Assembly: GCA_028023455.1 (NCBI GenBank)
Contig: JAQFVV010012545.1
Coordinates: 2,565,001-2,629,000 of the forward strand
DNA length: 64,000 nucleotides
Reading direction: 5' to 3'
From: Epiperipatus broadwayi
Taxonomy: Eukaryota > Onychophora > Udeonychophora > Euonychophora > Peripatidae
Shown: one piece after another, positions 46,349-58,583 of the stretch
How the letters are laid out: each line of letters opens with the position of its first letter
Position numbering within the stretch: the stretch's first letter is position 1
Made by a program: the position numbers and the translations under genes
Notes under the pieces: generated by a model
What the model was told of the DNA's origin: nothing
The model's input: only the letters and a program-made list of their open reading frames with translations
Databases searched by the model: none

Positions 46349-47230
46349 TAAAGTTATTACTGTTATTTTTTTTTGATCCTCACTAAAACCTTGCATTTCT
46401 AATAGATATCCCGCATAGAGGGCCTAGAAAAACAACTGCTTGCAAAAATAGAACATACAGAGTGTCAAGCAGAAAAACGAAATTGAAATGGTCACCTTTT
46501 GCCACATTACACCAACAATCTGTAACTCAGGTAGGTCATGTTATATATTATTTTTTTCTGCATTTTATGACGAATGTGATGAAGCTGTCTATGAAATTGT
46601 CATTTTAGGCTATATCTTTCAAAATTGAGAGTTTGTGAACCAATGTAAAAATAAAGATATTTAAAAATGTGAAAAATCTCCTTTTTTTAATTATTTTTTT
46701 GTGGTAATGACTATTTTATCAGCTTCATTACATTCTTTCATATTTGCACTTTCTAAAAATGTATATATATTTGTTATTTATTGTAATAAATTAGACATTT
46801 CATTTAAAATTGTATGTCCTGTACTTTTAATAATGGGTTTAAACGTGTATATTTGCAGCACAATTATAAATACCACCAACTTATTTATGACTGATTGAAA
46901 TGCATACATAGGGTTACACTGAAGTAATTCCCAAATGTACTCATCGTAAGGCACCACATTTCGATCATAAACTTACGTGGCTGTGTGCACCTATACACAT
47001 AAAAGCATCAATTGCAACCTTTTGACTTTCTTTTTAACGAAATACAGTTTAAAATTATTTATACTTTCTAGTGTTTAATATATGTGCTATTTCATTCTGG
47101 CAGTGCTTTTATAAGATTTAAAGTATACGACTATATGTAAACAGATAAAATATTTCATTTTGAAAAAAGAAATTTACTCAGGGTATATGTGGTTTTTATT
47201 AAAGATCGGCCCCAGATTGGGAAAGCCAGT
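46349..47230. other. Right end of piggyBac and right internal remnant of element 3
   Basis: AT-rich. An open frame of 65 codons at 46701-46898 is not convincing. A candidate primer-binding site of element 3 lies at 47211-47230 (minus strand). Confidence 0.4.
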
Positions 47231-47487
47231 TGTAACGATCCGGAGAAGGTGACTTAACGTAAACTGCACTACAGGGCGCCATCTAGGCATTTGAACCTAG
47301 AAAAATTTATAAAGTAGGCAGAGACGTAAGTCAAAAAAAAATATTTTTTTTTTTTTGCATCCGGTCATTAGCCCATGTCACTAGCTCAGTGGAATAGCAG
47401 AGATTTAATAATATAATATCTTATCTAATTAGATTTCAACATTAAAAAATAAATAAAATAACAATGTAACGAACGTCTGTGCTCGTT
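47231..47487 (-). repeat. Shortened LTR of element 3 (257 bp)
   Basis: It begins like the full LTR (TGTAACGATCCGGAGAAGG) and ends like it (GAACGTCTGTGCTCGTT), but about 1.96 kb between is missing and the final ACA is replaced by GGGCGCCAGT. It sits directly beside the full right LTR. Confidence 0.8.
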
Positions 47488-47497
47488 GGGCGCCAGT

Positions 47498-49725
47498 TGT
47501 AACGATCCGGAGAATATCGACTTAACGTAATCTGCACTACAGGGCGCCATCTAGGCATTTGAACCTAGAAAAATTTATAAAGTAGGCAGATACGTCAGTC
47601 AAAAAAAAAATTTTTTTTTTTTTAAAATTTGATTCCGGTCGTTAGCCCATGTCACTAGCTCAGTGGAATAGCAGAGATTTAATAAGATAATCTAAGAGTA
47701 TATATATAAAAAAGAATAAAATAAGCCACTGCCAGTAATTAACATACAAACATTTATTTATGCACATATATATAAGATTTAAAACTATTTTAGTATTAGT
47801 TTTACATTTTAACATTTAACATTATTTTTAACTTTACCTTAGTTTTTAATTTACATTTTAATTTCTATTATATTATAAGTTTACATTTTAATTAAGTTCG
47901 CACAGATGGGATTATAAAAGCTTGTTTATAATATGTTGACTATAGATCGGTTACATAGATTACACGGTTAAAAACATTTCAAAGTAAACATAAACGATCA
48001 AAATACAAAATCATTGATTACTGACAATTGCGGAGGGAAATTTATATGTAACCCATTAGTATTCACCATAAGATACTTGCATTGTCACCAATAACTTAAA
48101 AGACATCCGAATAAATACATTTTAGATACTCACCGTAAGGTATCATTATTTATCGAATGTCTATATATTTTGATCAAATATGAAAACCCACAACATACTT
48201 AACCGATAACCAATCCATGCAAGCGTCTATAAACAACTTAAATTTAATGCATTTTTATTTAGGGTCAAGTATGAATAGACCACATAGATTTGCATTTGAA
48301 AATAAAATATTCTATCCCTATTTAACTTTAGGCTAAAATTCGCAGTCAAACTGGCATCAATCCATCTGATACATCGATGTATTCAATGTAATATGGGATA
48401 CAGCAGCACCAAAAAGATTAAGAGAAGATATTGACTCTCATTAGATAGGAATATTACTTCTATCTAACGAGAAGAACAATAAAAAAAAACTCCATAGAAA
48501 GGAACTGCGCTCTGCGTCTTATAATTCCTTCCATAGGCAAAATGGGAGAGTGCGGCGTATGAAGCGATTCTGCCAGTAGCGAATCTCCGACTACATCTAC
48601 TAACTACATCAATATATCCAATCCATTGACCCAATCTAACAATGACACAAATAACCTAAGATTACCCTCCCCTAATATAACTTTACAAATCTATACAGCC
48701 ATTCACGCCCGACTTAAGTTTAACATTTATATAATTAATTTAACGAAAAACAAAAAAAATCATGATAAAAACTTAAAGAATAAAAAATAAATAAATGGAA
48801 ATGATTTTACATAAATAAGAAAAAAAAATACATCAAATAACACTATTAATAAAGAATTTAGTTTGGTCAGATAGGATCATATTGCAATCATTTAAATATA
48901 GAAAATTTTAATTTAATGTTCATTATTTATAAAGTTCTTACGGTTTTAAAACAGTTCATCTTTATCCGTTGCTTGCCATGAACATGAATTCCCACGCCGT
49001 CCTAAGATTGGTATCCATTTAGCCGTTGTTTTATTTATTCATTCGGAGGTTTTTGCTTTAACTGGTCCTCAATGTAGAAAAACGATAGTTCATTTCACTT
49101 TCTTTACTAGCAAAACTGAAGGGATTGAACGTGCGTCCTTCAATCCCTTCTCCCGCACCTCCGCACTACTACATCTATCTGTCACATCGTAATAATCATT
49201 CCAATAACTCACTAATTAATAATTTCCAAATTTTCCTTTTATACGTATTCGAAGGATTGACTTGGCATTATGTCATCGATGTGATGATCCTTTCGCTGAG
49301 GTCCGATTTCCCGATGGATTTCTTTCATTGGCTATTTGTTTCTATTGTTTTCCTATCTGACCGCTGTTTTTACATTTAAATGCCCAAGGCTGGTTTACAT
49401 TTGACTAATTAAATTTATCATTTCCATTTCTGATTAATTAACCTGTTTTCCAAATCAAAGATATATTTAAAGATAAATTTAAAGATATAATTTTATCTCC
49501 AAATCTTTTTAAGTTTTTGTTTTTAAAATACCTTTTCTATTTTTAATACAGTTTTATTTTAATAATTTTTTTTTTGTGTGCGATTTAATATATAAGAGTT
49601 TAAGATGATATTTAATTTCAATTTTTAATTCTTAAAGAAAATTTTTAAATGCGAACTTTTTAATTTACTTTCATGTTTAATAAATAAATAAAAAAACAAT
49701 GTAACGAATGTCTGTGCTCGTTACA
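47498..49725 (-). repeat. LTR of element 3, right copy
   Basis: Direct repeat of 40325-42547, ending GCTCGTTACA. PLE pair D begins within a few bases of its end. Confidence 0.85.
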
Positions 49726-49780
49726 ATATAATATACAAATCAATATATATATCAAAATACAGTACAATTTATATAAATTA

Positions 49781-49836
49781 TATTCTTTTAGAAGTACTTT
49801 CGACTATACACTTTGTAGTCTTTATCAACTATATAA
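49781..49836 (-). ncRNA. Hammerhead-like motif, left end of pair D
   Basis: Mirror of 51074-51132, with GACTA/TAGTC as stem II. Core reads TTGATAA. Confidence 0.4.
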
Positions 49837-49885
49837 CGTTGAATAATCAAAACGAGACAACCCTTAACAATACCCATAGTTCAAT

Positions 49886-50491
49886 TCAGATTTCCCACAA
49901 TTCTGTTATCTTAACATTTGATGACTGGCGATTCATTAACATTTGATGATTTCTTGAAATCAACATAGCCTCTTTTATTTTACGTTTATTATGACAACGT
50001 TCAATTTGAATAATTTTCATATTTTTATAATCAAATTTAAATCCATATTGACAAGATTTATTATGATCAAATATAACAGATGATGAAGGTTTATTTACAT
50101 CTGTTCCATATTGATTCTCTTTTTGAATTCTATTATATAAAAGCATATGTTCTTTTATTCTCTTCTCAAATGTACACTTAGATTCACCAATGTATTGTAT
50201 GCCACATCCACATATCAATCTATATATAATAGAATTTTGATTAAACTTTGAATTTTGAATTTTAGAATTATTAAGCAATCTATTTATGTTATTTGTAGAG
50301 AAAAAAGCAATATGACACAAACCATTATAAATTTTCCTAATAAACTTGACCTGCTCATCTGATATAAATGGCATTGAAATCCATTTCATTTTGATATTTT
50401 TATTTTTAATTTTATTATAGTGTTGATTTCTTTTAAATCCTTTAATAATATTAGCAATTGCATTTTTAAAGGATTTAAAAGAAATCAACAC
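49886..50491 (-). CDS. PLE linker and GIY-YIG endonuclease, left arm of pair D
   Basis: 201 open codons read from the palindrome centre outward. MKWISMPFISDEQVKFIRKI is the linker after the RT; IYRLICGCGIQYIGES and FEKRIKEH are the GIY-YIG core with its CxC. The C-terminus (SSNVKITELWEI, stop) is complete. The RT itself is missing through 5' truncation, so the first 34 residues start where the copy begins. Without its own promoter it is probably not expressed. Confidence 0.8.
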   Translation of the reverse strand: MLISFKSFKNAIANIIKGFKRNQHYNKIKNKNIKMKWISMPFISDEQVKFIRKIYNGLCHIAFFSTNNINRLLNNSKIQNSKFNQNSIIYRLICGCGIQYIGESKCTFEKRIKEHMLLYNRIQKENQYGTDVNKPSSSVIFDHNKSCQYGFKFDYKNMKIIQIERCHNKRKIKEAMLISRNHQMLMNRQSSNVKITELWEI

Positions 50492-50520
50492 TATAATAAA
50501 ATTAAAATAAAAATATCAAA

Positions 50521-51024
50521 ATGAAATGGATTTCAATGCCATTTATATCAGATGAGCAGGTCAAGTTTATTAGGAAAATTTATAATGGTTTGTGTCATAT
50601 TGCTTTTTTCTCTACAAATAACATAAATAGATTGCTTAATAATTCTAAAATTCAAAATTCAAAGTTTAATCAAAATTCTATTATATATAGATTGATATGT
50701 GGATGCGGCGTACAATACATTGGTGAATCTAAGTGTACATTTGAGAAGAGAATAAAAGAACATATGCTTTTATATAATAGAATTCAAAAAGAGAATCAAT
50801 ATGGAACAGATGTAAATAAACCTTCATCATCTGTTATATTTGATCATAATAAATCTTGTCAATATGGATTTAAATTTGATTATAAAAATATGAAAATTAT
50901 TCAAATTGAACGTTGTCATAATAAACGTAAAATAAAAGAGGCTATGTTGATTTCAAGAAATCGTCAAATGTTAATGAATCGCCAGTCATCAAATGTTAAG
51001 ATAACAGAATTGTGGGAAATCTGA
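50521..51024 (+). CDS. PLE linker and GIY-YIG endonuclease, right arm of pair D
   Basis: 167 codons, starting at the same MKWISMPF methionine as inside the left copy. It differs from the left copy at only two residues (I to V in GCGVQYIGES, H to R in SRNRQM). It has the same intact C-terminus. The upstream part to the centre has lost the frame (an ATTAAAATAAAAAT tract where the left has ATTAAAAATAAAAAT). Confidence 0.8.
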   Translation: MKWISMPFISDEQVKFIRKIYNGLCHIAFFSTNNINRLLNNSKIQNSKFNQNSIIYRLICGCGVQYIGESKCTFEKRIKEHMLLYNRIQKENQYGTDVNKPSSSVIFDHNKSCQYGFKFDYKNMKIIQIERCHNKRKIKEAMLISRNRQMLMNRQSSNVKITELWEI

Positions 51025-51073
51025 ATTGAACTATGGGTATTGTTAAGGGTTGTCTCGTTTTGATTATTCAACG

Positions 51074-51132
51074 TTATATAGTTGATAAAGACCACAAAGT
51101 GTATAGTCGAAAGTACTTCTAAAAGAATATAA
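51074..51132 (+). ncRNA. Hammerhead-like motif, right end of pair D
   Basis: Stem I TTATA/TATAA and TAG/CTA, core TTGATAA (51082-51088), stem II with GAC/GTC, GAAA at 51109-51112, and a palindromic stem III AGTACT (51112-51117). C3 and G8 of the consensus are both changed (U3, A8), which would keep that pair; one extra A follows the core. Confidence 0.4.
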
Positions 51133-51245
51133 TTTATATAAATTGTACTGTATTTTGATATATATATATTGATTTGTATATTACATATATTGTGAAATGA
51201 ATACAGATATCAAACTTTATTTATTACACATATATATATATATTC

Positions 51246-54200
51246 TGCCCTCCTCCTCCGTCCACGTCCTCTCCATATAAAATTTATATACTACTGTTTA
51301 AAATTTCCGGGTTCTAGCTCAGTTTAACAAATGAAATGTTCAGCATTAATTAAAAATAATTACTGGTTCTAATCTTTTAAAATACAAATACGGTTATATT
51401 TTTAAAATGAATTAATAAATATTTATTATTTTCATGAGACATGGAGTGATGACACGGGGAACGAGACAGACTACATTGAGATATTATCCACATGATACTA
51501 TCTCAATGGCATAAGAACACTATTCCCCCTTTTACTATACTAAATAACTAACTTATAGTATTCTTATGACTTTCTAAGCTCTTTTCACTACGATTAAAAT
51601 AATAATCATGTCTTAATATTCTTTGTAATAATGATCTAGCTCAATTAAATAAGATTAAGTAAATAAATAGAATAAATAAAATAAAATCAAATCTCAGGTT
51701 CATAAATTGTATTCTAACTGATTTAAAATTACGGTAGTAAACTATGAAAAGGGAATTTTATGTCATAAATTCACTACGCAGTAACTAACAATAATAAATA
51801 ATAATAATAATAATAATAATAGTATAATATAATCTTATTACTCCCTAAATGAAATAAATAATTACGTACGTGGCAGTATTTTAATAATCCGACAACAAAA
51901 TACGTGTGGTAACCTTAGCATATAATTTATTTTAATATTGTGGCAACCAACTTATGACCAATAAATGATATAATTAGGATCTTTTAATTTATCATATAAA
52001 TAAATTTTCAAAATTATTATAATACTTTTATGTTTACCTATTTTGTGCAAAAACTATATATCTGTTTCAATTATAAATGTGTATTGTGATATCATGCATC
52101 CATGTGGAGAAATAATAACGAAGACACAAAGCTTTATAATAAATTTACAACAAAGTTTATTAATAACAAAAACAAATAACAATCTTTACATTATGTACAT
52201 TGGATATCCTTACTCTCCTATCACAAAATTATTTTACTAGTTTATACAATAAAAATTAAACTTCTACTTATTTTACTAGTTAATTCTTATCTTTTAAATA
52301 CTTAAGCAAGTACAGTAATATTATTATTGGATTTCTTATTTTAGTTTAGCTTGTTACAAAATGCATTTATTTATAATTATCACTAATACTTTGTATCCCT
52401 ACTATTTTTTAAAATTATATTTTTATAAAATTACATTCGTAGTAAACATTCTACAAAATCATAAAACTCTAATTTTATATTAGTTATATGGAATCCTACA
52501 GATTCAAAAACATTCTTCTACATTTGATATTACGTTTTATTGTTCACTATACAATGCTTATTAATCTAACATTCTCATTCAAGCCTTGCTTCGGATGGTA
52601 ATTACAATTATTAACACACCATGCACAAATATATGTGTCTATTACACATTATTGAATTATTTTCTTAACAAACATGCAATATTCATTTTCTAAATATTAT
52701 TATAAAAAATATTCAAATTTTATTATCATTTAAAAAAAAAAACTTTGTTTTAGATTTCTCTTTTAGAAATCTTATATTCGTTTCCAAATTGGTTTTAAAC
52801 TGTATTATATGATTCTTTCTCTCTTTATGATTTTTATACTTTCACTTTTAAAAATTACACAATTCTAACACATTCCAGTAAATAAACTATTCTTACTTAA
52901 ACGATAACATACCCTCAATTCTATTTTATGCATTATTTCTGTATAAATATCTTTCTGACGATGCAGATTCACGAAACAAGGATAGCGAAAATAGATGCAC
53001 AGGATCAAAATAACTAGAATATTATCCGTCATAAACCTTGACAATAATGGCACAGTGAATTAAAACACTATAGAGGAGTGACCTTTGTCTGTCTACCCAC
53101 CTCTATTATAGGAGTGATGCTAAAGCTATTTCTTCAGCTTTATATAACATCAAAGAGTTTAAAAGATACGTAAAGACACTGTCCAAAATATATGTGTTCA
53201 GTGATAGGGCTTAGTTAGCTATACTGAAAGCACACAAACTAACTATGATCCAAATACTTGATTTTCTTATTTCTTAGCAAAACATCATCTTGGTTTCCTC
53301 TACACTAGTACTACCAAGTCACTATCCGATCTTATTTCTCTAGATTTTTCTATACAGTACATCGACAAATTCTTATCTACATTTCTAACAATAATAAAAT
53401 TCATTTTATTTCAAAACTATACAGCTGTTCTCTAAGAAAATCTTTTACTACTTTTCTCGTATATTTATCATATACAAACTATTTTAAAATATCGGAATAC
53501 TTTGTTACATGAAAGTTCAAAAGAATCACACAATTGTTTTGACAACTTATACTATTAATTATACTTGAAATAACTTATTGCATGCATATTTAAAATTACT
53601 CTTATCTCAGAATATGTTTTAATGTTGTATAAAATGTGTACTTATAATTTTAAAACTTTCACACATCATTCTTAATCAATAGATGATCTAAAAAAAAATA
53701 CATTATGCATTATGAATAAATACCAAAATTACCAAAACGATCTTGATCTTCTCGATCGTGTTCTGTAGGCTTCACCATTCCATTAATTCTTGTAGACATT
53801 AAAAATTCCATACATACTTTTTATTTTTAAAACAATATTTCTATCATTCTATTAAGCTATTATATTTAAATCTCATTATTATTAAATTTATGTTTATATG
53901 TTTTCCCTAATCTAATATAGCATTTTATATTTAAAATAAATTAATAAAATATTTAAATTATATTTACGATACTTCTTCACCAGACTTTCTTGAACTGTTC
54001 ATATTTAAGCTAAAAAAAAAATATTTTTATTTCTTCTTCAGTCACTTAATGTTCTATTTTAAAGTAAAACAATAGCTCGGTTTAATAAATCTTCATAGAC
54101 GACAATCCTGGGTTTTCACAATATTGTATATAATTATTAATTCATGGCATTCTCTTTTACCATTGTCTGCTAATATTTTCCCGCGCGACTTTTCCCCGAT

Positions 54201-55811
54201 GCATCTTGTACATACTCTTATTTAAAGATTCAGTAAAATTTTTCAGTTTCCATGGATCCATTTTCATTTAGTAATTTAATTTTATATTTTCTAAATTAAG
54301 CATTTCTTCCATTGAATACTTTATAATATTTCTTAATTAGATAAAGTTTTCGGCTCCTTTCCATAAAATCCATAATAGCACTTTCATATTCTTCTTTACT
54401 TTTCTTTATTTTAAAATTCTTGTACTATATTTTTAATAATGTTTTCCTTTAAAAGATAAACATTCTTTCTTCATCATTATTTTTCTTTATAATAAAACGC
54501 ATATTAAATTTGTTCCATAGAGAAGAATAAAATAACTTTAAAGTAGCCTTATAAATTTTGCGTCATAATTTTTTCCTGACGGCATGTAACTTCTCTTTTA
54601 AATTTTCATATAGCGTCCAAATTCTCTTTCTCTGAGTTATAATACTAAGTTTTTGGCTGAGCATAAATAAAGTTGTATTAAGACAATTTCCAAATATTTT
54701 TCCTTCGGTAATAAATTTAAGTATTTTCCCTTGTACTTCCATCTCTACTGTAGGTTTTTGGTTAAATTCGAATAAATTTCCTGGTAAGATAACTTTTAAA
54801 ATTAGCAATTCATATCGATACAGTCAAAATATATTATATGTTACAGAAGAACTTTTTTAAAATAAATACAAAATTTTAAATTTATATCACTTTTCCAGCT
54901 ACGGTGTTATCAGCTACAAAAATGTGTTACTTTCTCTTTCACTTACACATTCCTTCTCCCCTCCCGCTCTGTATAATTCCTATATTTTTGTCTGCTAATT
55001 TACCTCCGTTGATTGGTTGATGACCTTTTAGCGTGAACAGATTTACACATTTTAGTTTTATAACATACTAGACTGTTAAAAATGAAGAATTGATGACGTC
55101 ATGTCTCAAAATATTATTTAGACTAGTATTTTTAAATTCAATTTTAATTTTACCAAAATTATTTAAACTTTAAAAACAATTATTAAAATAATATTTAACA
55201 TTTAAACTTTCACTTTAATGATCGATGGCAATTATATCTAGTTTTAAATTCACAAACTTTATTATTATTTTAACAAGCGTGTGTGTGAAGGTATATAATA
55301 TACAGTCACGTGTTTACTAATTTTATCAAATGATTTTTTATTTACGTCTCGGTCTAAATTACCAAAACTAATATATTTTATAAAAAATTTGGAAACTAAT
55401 TGAAACTTGTAGAACTAAATATAATTCTCACCATCATAAAGTTTATTTTAAAAATATACTCTATTAAATTTGACTATTAAATATAATTATAACATTACAT
55501 CTAGCATTTATTTAATTTATTAGTTTTAAAATATTATACTCAAATTATTAATATACTTTTAACTATTGATAGCTGTATTATTTTATATGGCCAGCTTTTA
55601 CAACCATAAGCAATGATATATTTAAGCTTTATTTAACTGTTTTCTTTTAAATAATCCTTTACATTTTTATATACCAGGTATTTTCAGCTTAAAATTGTAC
55701 TATAAAATTTAATTATCCTACTATTATTTATATCTCATACAAATATAACTTAAAATTTAAAATTTTTTAGTAATTGACCTATCTACCTTATTATGACCTA
55801 CAGACAAGGGC

Positions 55812-55814
<3 letters not shown>
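51246..55814. other. 4.6-kb unclassified block between (AT)n runs
   Basis: It starts TGCCCTCC right after (AT)n and ends GGGCACA right before (AT)n, so it could be one insertion with TG...CA ends. No LTR pair was found. On the minus strand 54808-54563 is open (81 codons, VILPGNLFEFNQKPTVEMEV), with further broken protein-like sequence down to about 53950; I cannot assign it. The open frame at 52865-53053 (minus) is not convincing either. Confidence 0.35.

Positions 55815-55876
<62 letters not shown>
55814..55876. repeat. (AT)n microsatellite, about 62 bp
   Basis: Uninterrupted AT dinucleotides. Confidence 0.95.
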
Positions 55877-55880
<4 letters not shown>

Positions 55881-56259
55881 ATGAGATAAGTAAACACTAA
55901 TAAATACACAAGTAAGCAGGAAAGAAAAAGAGAATAGTTAAAATTAAAAATAAGTACTTAATAGGATAGATAGACAAATATGTGTTTTAAAGTAATCAAA
56001 ATAAAGAAGCAGCAAATTATGAATTTAGTCTTGTACATCAAAACTGATAGAATACAATAAAGCATACTCAATATTTGAACAAGAAGATGCTAACTAGTTA
56101 CATCATCATATAGCACACAAGGCAAACTATCTATGAGCTGGAAGTATCAGGATTTGAAAGAGGTCTTATTATTCTTTCCCAAGCATTAATTACACCATTA
56201 ATTACTAAACATTCACAATTCAACAACCATAGTGGAGACAAAATTATTTTTCAACTGGT

Positions 56260-56261
<2 letters not shown>
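55877..56261. other. AT-rich stretch between two microsatellites
   Basis: No gene recognised. Confidence 0.5.
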
Positions 56262-56351
<90 letters not shown>

Positions 56352-56353
56352 AT
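56262..56353. repeat. (AT)n microsatellite, about 90 bp
   Basis: Nearly uninterrupted AT dinucleotides. A B-box-like AGTTCAAACCC follows at about 56369. Confidence 0.95.
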
Positions 56354-57197
56354 TGTAGAGAATTGAGTTCAAACCCTACTTCCCCAACCCAAGGATTCCA
56401 GAAGAAAAGCAGGGAATTTTTTTTTTTCAAATTCTAGTGTGATATATTAGCTACCTATGGACAAATTAAGATTGTAAAAGGAAGAAGATAAATGAACTAA
56501 AGAATGTATATAGTTACAAAAATGTTAAACATAAAAATAAAAAAAAAATGCTGAAAATTTGACTAGTGAAAACAATAATGTATATCTTATGAATATTTTA
56601 TCAGTCTAGTGCAAAATGAAATTTTAACAAGGATATAAAAAGCTATTGTATCAGTTTTAAATTTCCAATATATCCATAATTATGACTTAGTTCATTGGTT
56701 TTATGCAACTGAACAGTTATATCCCAGAGTTAAAGTTTTAATCATATATAAAGTTGTCTGTAGCTGAAAACTTCGTACATGATTTTTTTTTCTAAGTCTA
56801 CTTATTTAACTTTTTCTATTTCTTTCATATCTAATAAATTATAATTTTGTTCTTTCTTAATACTATTTTTTTAAAATACTTTCCATTACTAATTTGGTCT
56901 ATGATTTTTATTCTTAATGGTACTCATAATCTTTAGTTTTTATATAATTATGCAGGTTTTATATATGTCTATATATGTGTGCATGTGTATATGCGAACAC
57001 AAAATTAAACATTGACATGTATATCAAAAGGTTTTAATACTTGTAACGGCAGCTTACAATCTAACCTTTGTTCACTTTAACCACCAAATCAAGCTCATTT
57101 TTAATGTAAATTTAGTTACTAGGTGATTAAGACTGTATTTTCACTTACGGAGTAACTAAAGCCACAAACATATGTGTGTGTGTATATATATATATAT
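56354..57197. other. AT-rich stretch with no recognisable gene
   Basis: No coding region recognised. (GT)n and (AT)n precede the probable solo LTR. Confidence 0.5.
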
Positions 57198-58583
57198 TAT
57201 AACGTTTTCTGTTTTGTTAGGCCTCTACACGCTAATATAAATTGCGTGCAAGTTGATCAAGCTATGTCAAAAAGAAGAAAGTTGTATTTCAATTTCTATT
57301 AAAAACATAGCTATATTTCCTGATCAACTTGGCCTTGTAATTGTTGAGAATTATGCTATCGATGACATCAGCTTTTAATTTATTTGAAAGGCGCCAGAGT
57401 TCTGCAAGAACCCACTGAACTGTCACATAGCATCTCGAAAATTAAAAAGAAAAGATATTTTTAAACTAATCAGTATTACATCATACTGTAACGAGAATTA
57501 TTTTTTTAAGATTATTATTTCTGGGCTTATTCAAACATATTAGCAAAGGTAAATTACATTCTTAAATCTTCTTAAACTAATAATAAATTTAATAATAAAA
57601 AATAATAACTACTATTAATAATGTACAAATGAAAATTGGTATTAGAAATATTTTTATTCTAATAGATTAAAAAAATGTTTGAAATAAATTATTTATCTAA
57701 TAAATTGGAGAGAACACACTTAATTATGATGTGAAACATTAATAATAAAAAAAATAACTGCTGAATAATTAATTACCAAGTTCTTGGTTAAATAAGAGTC
57801 TCTTGATCAATTAAATTAAAGTCTCTATCGGGATCCTATTATAAGCTTATTTTTTACGAGTAGTTTTTAAAATGATTAACTTTGTCACAATCAGGATAAT
57901 GAAGCATAACTTACCGGTAAGTTTTAGTGAATTCACGATGGTTGTAGATAACTATGCATAGTTTTTTGGGGTTGAATTGAGCTCACAGTCTTTGATTATT
58001 AGTTGATCTTGTGGTCCATTCTCCTAGTCAGTCACGAAAGCTTTTCTGGTATACATCTTCAAGCACGATGTCTTCAGAAGCTCCGGTTCACTCCGCCATG
58101 CCGAATTACTTCAGTGTACAGCGATCTTGGATATATTATTGTTATCCAAGACCAACTAGAGAAACCAATGATCAAGATGTTCCTCCAACCGAATCCCTCC
58201 TTTTTATACTAGAGGTCCAGTTTTCAGACTTCTGTGCATATCTTTTGTTTGTCAAAATATACGTTGATAATCTTATATATTCTTTATAAAATTTATGTTA
58301 CAAAGTCTTTACTTTTTTCAGCATAATTCTGCCATCTTTAATTAGTTGAAATATTTTTACTTTCTCTTATCTAGATCGGTAATTTGTGTCTTTTGTTCTC
58401 TCCAATTCTAACTTTTATTTCTAATTACATAAAAAAAAAAAAAAACGAAAGAATAATTTAACTTTCATTGTACGTTATTTTTTTTTTAAAAAAAATTAGT
58501 CAAAAAAAAATCTAAATTTACTTTTATTTTTTAGCTTTTACCAAATGCCAATATATTTGCAACGTATATAAATAAACGTTACA
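57198..58583. mobile_element. Probable solo LTR
   Basis: It starts TATAACG directly after (AT)n and ends CGTTACA directly before (AT)n, the same terminal inverted bases as element 3 (TGTAACG...CGTTACA). An inverted repeat CAAGTTGATCA / TGATCAACTTG is at about 57248-57330. A GC-richer part at about 58000-58210 holds two overlapping short open frames of no recognised function. No second copy is in the window, so this rests on the ends. Confidence 0.45.

Larger units (their letters stand above)
42841..46912 (+). mobile_element. piggyBac-superfamily transposon (ends tentative)
   Basis: The left end is CCCTTTGAGATCGAAAAACG directly after TTAA, as expected for piggyBac elements. A possible right end is ATACATAGGG followed by TTAC at 46903-46916; read inward it starts CCCTATG, similar to CCCTTTG only over the first bases. 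The right boundary is therefore uncertain. The element holds one transposase gene and, 3' of it, two minisatellites. It lies inside LTR element 3. Confidence 0.55.
40325..49725 (-). mobile_element. LTR element 3, gutted, with a nested piggyBac transposon
   Basis: Direct repeats of 2223 bp (40325-42547) and 2228 bp (47498-49725) begin TGTAACG and end CGTTACA. On the minus strand, primer-binding-site candidates follow the right LTR (ACTGGCGCCC, 47488-47497) and a shortened LTR next to it (ACTGGCTTTCCCAATCTGGG, 47211-47230), so the element points left. Almost nothing of its own interior remains: about 290 bp on the left and 320 bp on the right of the piggyBac. Both outer flanks are AT-rich: an (AT)n run at left and AATATAATATAC at right. 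Confidence 0.8.
49731..51190. mobile_element. PLE inverted pair D: near-perfect 1.45-kb palindrome
   Basis: The left arm (49731-50442) and right arm (50466-51185) are reverse complements of about 715 bp with very few differences; the 23-bp spacer belongs to the left copy's coding frame. Each arm holds the GIY-YIG part of a PLE and the 3' end with a hammerhead-like motif. The 5' truncation points are 23 bp apart. It sits directly next to LTR element 3. Confidence 0.9.

Noticed and set aside
57400-57425. GGCGCCAGAGTTCTG as a primer-binding site inside the probable solo LTR
   Set aside because: It is about 200 bp inside the proposed LTR and not next to either end.
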